Shown here one piece after another: positions 54,110 to 62,565 of a stretch of 64,000 nucleotides of DNA; position 1 is the first letter of the stretch, and every line of letters starts with the position of its first letter. Under the pieces are notes generated by a model. The model was given only the letters and a program-made list of their open reading frames with translations. It searched no databases and was not told the DNA's origin. Position numbers and translations under genes: made by a program. The DNA is from Cotesia glomerata. Taxonomy: Eukaryota; Arthropoda; Insecta; Hymenoptera; Braconidae. The stretch is taken from assembly GCF_020080835.1 (NCBI RefSeq), contig NC_058164.1, positions 496,001 through 560,000 on the forward strand, given 5' to 3'.

Positions 54110-54235
54110 ATTTTTTTAAAAATGTTACATTATTTTAGTAGTCCATATGGGGGGAGTATATATAATATATATTTAATATTATATATACCCCCCCCCCCCC
54201 TATATCTCTTACTAATATAATAAAACAATTGATAA
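54110..54235. repeat. Palindromic (TA)n/poly-C site, cognate of the foldback element flanks
   Basis: The sequence TTTAGTAGTCCATATGG through ACTAATATAATAAAACAATT matches, in order, the left flank (56876-56915) and right flank (58475-58515) of the 1.5-kb foldback element. Here only a short AT palindrome and a 12-nt C run (54188-54200) lie between them. It reads as the same ancestral site without the element. Confidence 0.6.
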
Positions 54236-55129
54236 AATTAATTGATTTTATTTTTTTTCAATATAAAAATTTATTTACAATTTGAAAAGCTATAGAACTT
54301 GAATTTTATTCACTTTTAATGCTTTATAGATATCACTATTGTAACCAATGAGATTGCTCTATAAATTCTGTGGTATTTTTATAAAATAACAGCTTTCTCT
54401 CACGATTTCGCTGACGCCTTTTTTCTAAGTCCCTTAATTTCCAGTTCCCGTACTTTACAGTTAGACTTGGTACAAAATCCTACTGATTTGTATGGCGGGC
54501 TTACTAGTATAGATCTCCATGTCGAAATTTCAAATTTAAGCCCAACTATTTTCGTTCAAATGTAAAATAATTTTTTTATAGCCAAAAATAAAAACATTTA
54601 GCGGACAAAATTGTTTGTAAATAATTTTGAAATCGGTCCCTGTTCGATGCGCTTCAAAATTATCTTATTGGGTTTCGCAATAATACAAATTTAGCGGTTG
54701 ATTAAGGTTGTATGACGCCTTTAGCTATTTTGCAATTAAAATTAAGTCCGTAATTTTTAGTGAAAAATAATCCTTATTGTCAGTGCATACGGTACAGATT
54801 TGAATGACAATTCATTTAATTAATTTGTTCCATAAACTTATGGAACTATTTATACACATGTTTTTCAGGTGGTCTTTGTAGAACCATATTTACATAATAG
54901 CGTGCATAAATGCAAATAATGTCTTCAATTTTGAAAATAAACAGAAGCGCTCATTGCACCGTGAAAACTAGACGAGTAAAAGTGTATTTGTGAAGTAAGT
55001 ACCCCTAACAAATTCTAAATACTGTGCCAATATTTTATTAAGTTATAATAAAAAATTCTATACTTCTTAGTTATGTGTTACCTCCCAACTAATTGCAACT
55101 ATTTATTTCAGGCTTAATTTAAGACAAAC

Positions 55130-55654
55130 ATGGCATCTTACAGTGGTAAGCGACCTACCGAAATAAGCCCGAATGATCCTTTCTATGCTATGTTTCCCCA
55201 AAATTGCATAAAGAAAACAATAGCAGTCTGGCTCTTAAGGAATCTGTCAATTGCAGAACCCATAGAGAGTGAAAATCCTATGACTATTTTGAAGGTATGT
55301 CTTCTTTAGATACATAACTATCTTTAAATCTTAGAATCTGGCCTTTGCGTTTTAAATTCAAGTTAACAATCTTCATTGCAGTATTTCCTGTCTATAAATG
55401 AGGAAAATTTCTGGTCGGCGATAAACCGCTGTCCCGATTGTACGGCCTATATTATTTTTGAGGCGCATATGCGGCGCTGGCGGAGGAAAGATGTTCAATC
55501 AGCCAACGCGGCCGTCCAAGAAAATGATTTAGATATAGACATGTTATTTGAGTGTAATTCGGAGAACCAGTCAGGACTTTTTAGTAGCAGAGAACTGCTA
55601 CGTTGTAAGCGGATGATAAATTTGTTCGACGGTAACAAGGTCGTGAAGAATTAA
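55130..55654 (+). CDS. Spliced accessory gene, unrecognised family (copy 1, 145 residues)
   Basis: Coding exons 55130-55294 and 55382-55654, phase 0. A probable non-coding first exon ends at 54994 (GAA|GTAAGT) and joins the exon that starts at 55112 (TTTCAG). The product has no signal peptide or membrane segment. Conserved with copy 2: SPNDPFYAMFPQNC near the start, VWLLRN, and YFLSINEENFW...RCPDC just after the splice. The C-terminal third is basic and differs between the copies. I do not recognise the family. Its place beside bracovirus-type ankyrin genes and its spliced 5' UTR suggest an accessory or virulence-associated gene, but no function is assigned. Confidence 0.7.
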
Positions 55655-56071
55655 ATAAGTCAGTTATATTACAACATATGTATTAAATTAATTACGATAA
55701 AGGAACATTTGTTTTATTTTTTTAAAACACTGTACGCATTAAAAATATTCGAGCTATTATCTATGAAAAATCCAATTGCTTTGGTAAGTCATGGAGATCC
55801 TTTAGAGAGCAAAAAAGTGCTGACACTTATTTTTAAAAATTAAAAAAGATAATAAGTTACAATTTTAATCTTTAACAAACATAAAAAAAGCAATAATAAA
55901 ACATAACAAATATTCAAATAATGAAACAACCGTTTGCATGGATCACAACCGTAAAATTAGCTGCCTAGATTAACTTACGATTTCTAAATGTAAACTGTTA
56001 AGTATAGCCTCTTTGAGCTCAGCTTTTTCACACAACATTGTTCCTTATCACTTATCACGTTTTCTCAATTT

Positions 56072-56536
56072 CTAAGATACGCACTTGGTTCCGGCCCTTT
56101 TGATTATCTCCATCATTTGATTGTCGTCTCGTTCTAAGGCAAGTTGATAGACAGTCTGCCTGGCGTAGTTAGTAGCCTCGAGATCGATGCCTGGTGCCCT
56201 GCACAGCCATTCGGCGAGCTCGTAATTCCTTTCCCAGACACACAAATGCAGAAGAGTGAAACCACCGAGGTTTTCCCGGCCGTTTATGTCAGCCCCGAGC
56301 TTCAAGACGATCTCCATCATCTTTTGTGCATAAATATTCTTGTTCTTCACGATGATATGGGAGCATTGCTCACCATTGTAGTTTCTTGTAATCAAGATCG
56401 ATGGGATTGGTTGATCTATCCACACTTTTGCCCTCATAAGAAGAGCTAATGAGCCAGCTTGACATGCTTCGTGGAAGTAGTTTCCACCCGAAGAATTCCT
56501 GGCGCTCAGCATTTCAAGAAACGTGTTAGACTCCAT
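56072..56536 (-). CDS. Viral-ankyrin (vankyrin-like, IkB-like) protein 1, 154 residues
   Basis: Single exon, intact. Start chosen at ATG 56536, which opens the conserved FLEM start shared with the other copies; the frame extends a few codons further to a GTG. It has about four ankyrin repeats and no N-terminal signal-response domain or C-terminal PEST region. In known bracoviruses such proteins bind Rel factors as unregulated IkB mimics and act in parasitised host cells. Compared with copy 2, the canonical TPLH of one repeat reads TLLH, and a repeat-start Gly is replaced by Arg (NYARQT). A possible TATA box lies 88 nt upstream. It is convergent with the spliced gene at 55130-55654. Confidence 0.85.
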   Translation of the reverse strand: MESNTFLEMLSARNSSGGNYFHEACQAGSLALLMRAKVWIDQPIPSILITRNYNGEQCSHIIVKNKNIYAQKMMEIVLKLGADINGRENLGGFTLLHLCVWERNYELAEWLCRAPGIDLEATNYARQTVYQLALERDDNQMMEIIKRAGTKCVS

Positions 56537-56623
56537 CTTTATCACTTTTTCTTCAATTGAGTATTCAGTACTGACTTCATGAAAATCGGTTTTGGGAATG
56601 ATAGTTAAAGCAGGATAGAGCGA

Positions 56624-56631
56624 TATTTATA
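56624..56631 (-). promoter_or_regulatory. Possible TATA box of ankyrin gene 1
   Basis: TATAAATA on the minus strand, 88 nt upstream of the ATG at 56536. The spacing suits a short 5' UTR. The surrounding region is only moderately AT-rich, which raises its value a little. Confidence 0.4.
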
Positions 56632-56931
56632 CGTGTACTTAATCGGGAACCAGCCGATAAGTAATACATTAAATTTTTGGTAAAACCCAGTGGCCGTTTT
56701 CCCTACTTTATTTGCTTTATTGTTATCGGGAATATTTAGAGTAAACATGCGCGTTTCCCCGCTTATCTTCTAAGGTTAAAAAAGTCAGGCAATTTTTGAA
56801 CTTCACCCAAAAATACGGTTGACTCTCAGTGTCGTCATATACTTTTAATAAAAATGTTTTTTTTTTTTTAAATAGTACATTATATTAGTAGTCTACATGG
56901 GAGGAGTATATATATATATATATATATATAT

Positions 56932-58446
56932 ATTAGGGTAGGTCAAAAAAATCGATTATTTTTTTTTTAACTTCTAACATTGAAAAGTTGGTTCTCAGGC
57001 ACCTCTAGAAAATTCTCACCAAATTTGAGCTCTTAATATTTATAGGAAGCTTATCCGCGTCATAGTTTTATATTTTTTGTTAGTCTCTTATAAAAAAGAT
57101 CATATCTCACTATTGATTAATTTTTTAATCAAATCTTTATACATATTTTTGTAGAAAATTTAATGATCTACAAAAAAGATTTGATATATGAAAGCGATTA
57201 CACTAACCATTTCAAAGATATCCAAGGTCAAAGTTCAAAAAATTTATAAAAAAAAAATTTGTTTTTTTAAATTTCCTACCACATTGGAAAATAATAGTTG
57301 TCAAATGAATATGCCATAATTTTGTAGGAAATTTAACGCTCTACAAAAAAGGTTTGATATGTTAAATTGATTACTGCAACCGTTTAAAAGATATTCGTAA
57401 CCGAACCCCAATGCTTTCTGATTTCAATATTTTTCTAATAACTTTTTCAAATATATCCATTAAATTCATGAATTGTAGATATTTTCATAAAAATTTTAGC
57501 TTATATTGCTAGAATGATAGTTTTTAACTATTTTTTCCCCTATTCATAAATGTAAGGAAGCTTTTGGACAAAGAGAATGATACGTCCGTTTTTATTACTT
57601 ACAAGGAAAGGTTCCCAGGTTTCCAGCTCCGATTTTGATGCCATTGAAATATGTTATTTTTATAATCGATTAAAATAATAAAATGACTCCTTACACAACG
57701 AACAACGAATAATCGCTTAATTTTTACATTCCGGAATTTCACAGTGAATATTACCTCCATCTCCAAACGCAAAACTCACAGGATTTTGCGTTTGAATCTG
57801 AATTTATTTGGTTTTGTCTCAACGTAACTTTTGAACCAAGAATATTGAAATTTCATTGAAATTATTGAAATTTTATTATTTTAATCGATTATAAAAATAA
57901 CATATTTCAATGGCATCAAAATAATTTTAATTAAAACAATCGTCGTAAAAATATCACCCGCGTGCCGAATATGAAGAAAAAATCAAATCTGCATCGTCCT
58001 TAACAACATTAAAATAATCACTGTATACTTACGGATGAAAATTTTAATTTTTTTCCTAAATTTCAATATTTATAAAAAAAAAAATCTCACAAATATGAAA
58101 AACCCATGCTTTATCGATAACGGTAAGTGTAGTTACATAATAGATTGATATATTGCAGTGTAAAATTTTTCTATCGACTGACCACCGATTTAAAACAATT
58201 ATTCATTTTACCCGCCCTCTCCGTCTTACCCGCCCGACCTCTATAAAGATTAGATTAAAAAATTGACCAATAGTGAGATATGATCTTTTTTATAAGAGAC
58301 TAACAAAAAATATAAAACTGTGATGCGGATAAGCTTCCTATCAATATTAAGAGCTCACATTTGGTGATAATTTTCTAGAAGTGCCTGAGAACCAACTTTT
58401 CAATGTTAGAAGTTAAAAAAAAAATAATCGATTTTTTTGACCCACC

Positions 58447-58452
<6 letters not shown>
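56932..58452. mobile_element. Foldback (long-TIR) non-autonomous element, 1.5 kb
   Basis: Terminal inverted repeats of about 200 nt (56932-57130 and 58251-58452) match at about 90 percent by eye. The ends read AGGGTAGGTCAAAAAAATCGAT on the left, with the complementary version on the right. A second, nested inverted repeat of about 54 nt lies inside (57631-57684 and 57870-57925). The element sits in a (TA)n tract on both sides, compatible with TA target choice as in the Tc1/mariner superfamily. No transposase-like frame is present, so it is a MITE or foldback derivative. It separates the two gene modules. Confidence 0.75.
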
Positions 58453-58478
<26 letters not shown>

Positions 58479-59296
58479 CTCCTCCCAAATCTTCTACTAA
58501 TATAATTAAACAATTAATAAAATTATAAAATGTATTTTTTTAACTATTATTTTATTGACTAATCACTTGTAAAATTTTGAAGAAAACATCTGTCTTCATA
58601 GATTAAAACCGTACTGATTTGTATGTCAGCCTTACAATAGGATATACGCATATCAAAACTAAAAACTATCAACTATCTTTTCGCAAATCTCTAAACATTT
58701 TGTAGTAATCGAAAATAATAAAATTCAGCGGAAAAAATTGTCTTTCAAATTGGTTTCGTGTTGCATTTATGCAGTTTCCATGACTGGCATTTTTAATCTC
58801 GTTTGATACCAATTAAGCATTTGAAAACGGACCATGATAAAGAGAATAGAATTAGTCGAAAGTCTAGTTAACTACGATTACTATCAACGGTCTAGACTAT
58901 ACAGTATTATTAGCGCCGATACCGAAATTCTAATGAACGCCAACTCTTCAGTGAAAAACAAACCTTACTGCGAGTACATACGGTATATATTTGAGTGAGA
59001 GTTCATTTCAGTGGTCCGTCACACCAATTAATTAAATTGTTCGTTGATTTGCTCTGATGAAGGCCTGAAGTTTCATGTTAAATAAATTACATGTATACAT
59101 GCCAATGATGTTATATTTATTGAAACAATAGAACAGAAACGTTCATTTCCTCGAGGAAGTTCAACGAGTTACAAGATTTTGTGCGGTAAGTCCTGTGTTA
59201 ATGATTCATCAAAGCAGATTAAACAAGTGTTAGCCTCTTAGGTGTATGTTACCTCCTAATTGTGACTATTTATTTCAGACTTACGGAAAAACAAAC

Positions 59297-59871
59297 ATGA
59301 CGTTTTACCGTGATGAGCGACCTAACTGGATAAAACCGAATGATCCGTTCTTTGCTATGTATCCCAATAATTGTGTAAATAGAACGGTCTGGCTCTTGAG
59401 GACCGTGCCAACTAAAACACCTACAAAGGAAGGAAAACCTATTTCTGTTTTAGAGGTATGTCTGTAAAAACAGCATAGCTGTCTTTATATGTGACCGATG
59501 TATTCCTATCTTATTTAAATTGACTATCTTCGTTGCAGTATTTCCTGTCTATGGATGAGGAAAGCTTCTGGTTGGTGATAGACCGCTGTCCCGACTGTAC
59601 GAGCTATCTTCTTTTTGATGCTTATTACCGACATTTTCACCGGAGAGACCGTCAATTATTCAACCTGCTCAAACAAGAAGATTATTTAGAGATAGATTTG
59701 CTGTTCAAGCCTAGTTTAGAGCTCCAGCCAAGAGTATCTGGTAAAAGAAAACTGCTGCGTGGAAGGTGTATAGAAGGCTGTCCTTTTGAGATACGGCCAC
59801 GGTTTAAAAGAACTAAGTTTATCAGTCTAAAAAATAAAATTCGTACTAAGTTTTATACGTTTAATTATTAA
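59297..59871 (+). CDS. Spliced accessory gene, unrecognised family (copy 2, 163 residues)
   Basis: Coding exons 59297-59455 and 59539-59871, phase 0. A probable non-coding exon ends at 59185 (GCG|GTAAGT), and the coding exon begins at 59279 after TTTCAG. This is the same three-exon layout, with the same intron positions, as copy 1. Shared blocks: KPNDPFFAMYPNNC, VWLLR, YFLSMDEESFW, RCPDC and EIDLLF. The last 40 residues are strongly basic and longer than in copy 1. An AATAAA begins 10 nt after the stop. No known domain is recognised. The conserved core across two diverged copies, with indels that keep the frame, argues for selection on the protein. Confidence 0.72.
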
Positions 59872-60042
59872 ATATATTACAATAAAAAACATTTGTTTTA
59901 TCTATTATTATTTCGATTTTTACTTGTATACCGTTCTTGATTTTTACAAGGCTGGGTAGATGGTAGCTGTCGCATTTCGCTCCTGTATTTTCACTACATA
60001 ATCAACCTTATTTTTTCGCACATTTATATACTCAACTCTTTA

Positions 60043-60310
60043 TTATTATTACTGCGGCTGTGGACCGACTTGTGCTTTCTGTACTGTATTTACCCTATTC
60101 TTCACCCCCTTTCTATCGGTTGTTGGAATAGTGGCGATGGGGAAACCACAGAGAAAACCCATGCCAGTACAGTTCGGCTACCGGAGCGGCCCTCGACGGT
60201 TGGTGTTGGAACTATTCGAACAACCGTCGCGGCTCGAACCCTCGCCTCACGGCATGATGTGCGAGCGAACTAACGGGATTATGACTTAGCCCGCTCGGCC
60301 ATCCTGCCGC
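60043..60310 (-). mobile_element. tRNA-derived SINE
   Basis: On the minus strand the element starts GGCAGGATGGCCGAGCGG. It has an A box (TGGCCGAGCGGGC, about 60301-60289) and, about 50 nt on, a B box (GGTTCGAGCC, about 60240-60231), as in Leu/Ser-type tRNAs. A unique body follows, with GTTTTCTCTGTGGTTTCCCC, a block common in insect SINEs. It ends in an AGTAATAATAATAA-type tail near 60045. The body also holds a short inverted repeat (60194-60229). It is much more GC-rich than its surroundings. The body after the B box argues against a plain tRNA gene. Confidence 0.75.
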
Positions 60311-60563
60311 TTATCATTTGTTTTATTTTTTAACAACAATATTTGAGCTACCATCGTTGATTAATTTAATTATTTTAATGAGGTAGGGTGTTGCTTTTGA
60401 TTGCCACAAAAGGGCTTAAAACTACTTACGTCTACTTTAAGATATTTAAAAATACAATTAATCCCAACTTTAAAATTTAACAAACACAAAAAAACAATAG
60501 TAAAATATTAAAACAAAACTAGCTACCTAAATTAACTTATGATTTCTAAACATAAACTGTTGG

Positions 60564-61076
60564 TTACAATATTTGAAGACTTAGCTGTTCCACACAGCTT
60601 TTTAAATCACTTGGAACTTTGCACTCAGCTCCGGCTGCTTTCAGCATCTGCTGTAATTGAGTGTCGTCTCGTTCTATGGCAAGTTGATAGGCAGTCTGCC
60701 CGGCGTAGTTGATAGCCTCCAGATTGATGTCTGGTCTCTTACACAGCCATTCAGCGAGCTGGTAATTCCTTTCCCAAACACACAAGTGCAGAGGAGTGAA
60801 ACCACTGAGCGATTCCTGGCCGTTTATATCCGCCCCAAATTTCAAGACGTACCACATCATCTCCTTTGCTTCAGAATCTTTGTACTTGGCGATTAAATGA
60901 GTGCATTGCTCACCGTTGTAGTTTCTTTCAGTCAACAGCGAAACCATTGGTTGATCCATCCACTTTTCCGCCCTTTTAAGAAGATCCAATGAGCGAAGTT
61001 TACATGCTTCGTGAAAGTAGTTTTCGCCCGAGCAGCTCGTCTCACTCACCATTTCAAGAAAATTCTTATATTCCAT
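60564..61076 (-). CDS. Viral-ankyrin (vankyrin-like, IkB-like) protein 2, 170 residues
   Basis: Single exon, intact. ATG at 61076 is chosen because it aligns with the start of copy 1; the open frame runs 29 codons further upstream without an ATG. The best-formed repeat contains SGFTPLHLCVWERNY, with canonical TPLH. The next repeat begins NYAGQTAYQLA. Close to copy 1 across its whole length (roughly two thirds identical by eye) with a C-terminal extension of about 15 residues ending in LSLQIL. It lacks the signal-response and PEST regions, as in bracovirus ankyrins. Convergent with the spliced gene at 59297-59871. Confidence 0.85.
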   Translation of the reverse strand: MEYKNFLEMVSETSCSGENYFHEACKLRSLDLLKRAEKWMDQPMVSLLTERNYNGEQCTHLIAKYKDSEAKEMMWYVLKFGADINGQESLSGFTPLHLCVWERNYQLAEWLCKRPDINLEAINYAGQTAYQLAIERDDTQLQQMLKAAGAECKVPSDLKSCVEQLSLQIL

Positions 61077-62010
61077 CTCCGTTTTATCACTCGACTGCTC
61101 AGTACCGACTTCGTTGAATTTCGTTACGTAACTGACATTGCGACCTTGATGCAACGATATCAATGTGTTCTTAATTATGAGTTAGTACTACTTCTCAATT
61201 TAAAATATTAATTACATATAAATATAATTTGTTTTGCAGTGAATAAAATTTTATTAGTATGTAATAAAATTTTATTAGATACTAATATGTATTTATTAAA
61301 ACCACCGCCAGTCTCGCTTTAACGGTAGCCATCTTTAATGCTGAAGTCAAGGCGTAAAATTCGGAGTTATTGTTTATTAATAGTGAATAAAAATTAATAA
61401 TAAAAAATAATTATTAAACAGTGAAGAGTGTCTATTAACCAATAGATGTTTTATCAAAAGAAAGGGATTTAGATGCATTGTGGCCAATTTTTCAACGCAA
61501 ATAAAAATTAAAATTTCTTTAAGTAATTCAATGTATATATGTGTATATTTATAACCTGCTTTTAGTTAGCCTTACGTGTTTTACTAAATACAAATAAGCG
61601 TTTATTAGTATTTAAAAAGGGTTTACATTTTTTCTCTCTCTCGCCCTCTATTGGACAAACGAAAGTATCTCTGTCATACTTGTACAACAAATGGAATCTT
61701 AAAACGCATTTTATGCATAAATAAATGAAAATTTTCCAAAATTTAATTATCTATCGAAGAGCGAAGCGTTTTTTTTTTCGAAATTTTATCACATACATGA
61801 AAAAAACACGTTTGAAAATCATCTATAAACCGCTCTTAATAAAACTGTCTCTCAATGCACAATAGGTCATTCCAATCGCGATAAAAGGTTATTGGTTAAA
61901 ATTCAGTCTGTTTGTCCGCTTCATCGTATCGCTCTTATCGGGAATTTTAAACATCCCACAAAACCCAGTTTGATAATATTTAAACTTGCTTTCCCACTCA
62001 CCTTTTAGAG
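61077..62010. other. Region between ankyrin genes 2 and 3
   Basis: Non-coding. The part at about 61880-62010 (TTATCGGGAAT... through GTTAAAAAAGGTAGGG) resembles the sequence upstream of ankyrin gene 1 at about 56720-56800. This places both in the same ancestral duplicated unit. AT-rich, no element recognised. Confidence 0.5.
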
Positions 62011-62565
62011 TTAAAAAAGGTAGGGAGCTGTTTTAGGGTCACTCAACAATCCGATTAAGTAGTCGGCGTCGTAACTCCACTTTTGACTTGCTTTTAAACT
62101 GGGAGATTTAGGATTCGTTCTGGACTTCCTTAAAATACTCATCATTTTAAAGTCGTCGTTTATATAGGCCATGTGCCATGCTGTGTGTCCCTTGTGGTTT
62201 CTGGCATCTAAATCAATCCATGACACCTGGCAAAGCCATTCGGCTAGTTCATAATTTTTCTTCTTGGCACACAGATGAAGCGGAGTGAAGCCACTAAATG
62301 CTTCTTTGCCGTTTATGTCGGCACCAAGGTCCACAACGATCTTCATCATCTCCACGACATAGTGTTCTTGGCTCTTCACTATGATGTGCGTACACTGTTC
62401 TCCACTTGAGTTTCTTTTGGCCAGGATCGCTGGGATGGGGCACTCTATAAACTTCACCACCCGTTCGAAGTGATCCAAAGAGTTATCTCGGCAGGCCTCG
62501 TGGAAGTAATTATCACCGTTATTATCTTGCGCACTTAGAAATTGCAAAAGTCCGTCGGAATGCAT
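62011..62565 (-). CDS. Viral-ankyrin (vankyrin-like, IkB-like) protein 3, 184 residues
   Basis: Single exon, intact; ATG at 62565. More diverged than copies 1 and 2 but with the same frame: DNYFHEACRD start, GEQCTHIIV, GADINGKE, SGFTPLHLCAKKKNY, then ARNHKGHTAWHMAY. It has a C-terminal extension of about 30 residues, rich in Ser and Lys, ending DPKTAPYLF. No partner (+) gene is found beside it within the window, unlike copies 1 and 2. It has the same architecture as bracovirus ankyrin proteins, without regulatory domains. A TATATA lies only about 20 nt upstream of the ATG, too close to be its TATA box. Confidence 0.83.
   Translation of the reverse strand: MHSDGLLQFLSAQDNNGDNYFHEACRDNSLDHFERVVKFIECPIPAILAKRNSSGEQCTHIIVKSQEHYVVEMMKIVVDLGADINGKEAFSGFTPLHLCAKKKNYELAEWLCQVSWIDLDARNHKGHTAWHMAYINDDFKMMSILRKSRTNPKSPSLKASQKWSYDADYLIGLLSDPKTAPYLF

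Larger units (their letters stand above)
54236..56880. repeat. Tandem segmental duplication, unit 1
   Basis: Unit 1 holds a spliced (+) gene and a convergent ankyrin gene (-). Its non-coding parts also match unit 2: for example the block after 54478 with ACTGATTTGTATG matches 58613, the block at 54770-54840 matches 58950-59040, and the splice-site surroundings of the (+) genes match. Identity is moderate, so the duplication is not recent. Confidence 0.7.
58505..61250. repeat. Tandem segmental duplication, unit 2
   Basis: Second copy of the unit described at 54236-56880: spliced (+) gene at 59297-59871 and ankyrin gene (-) at 60564-61076. A SINE is inserted between them, which unit 1 lacks, so that insertion came after the duplication. 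Confidence 0.7.

Noticed and set aside
60180..60310. Functional tRNA-Leu/Ser gene
   Set aside because: A and B boxes are present, but the body continues with SINE sequence and an A/T-rich tail; the acceptor stem is not evident.
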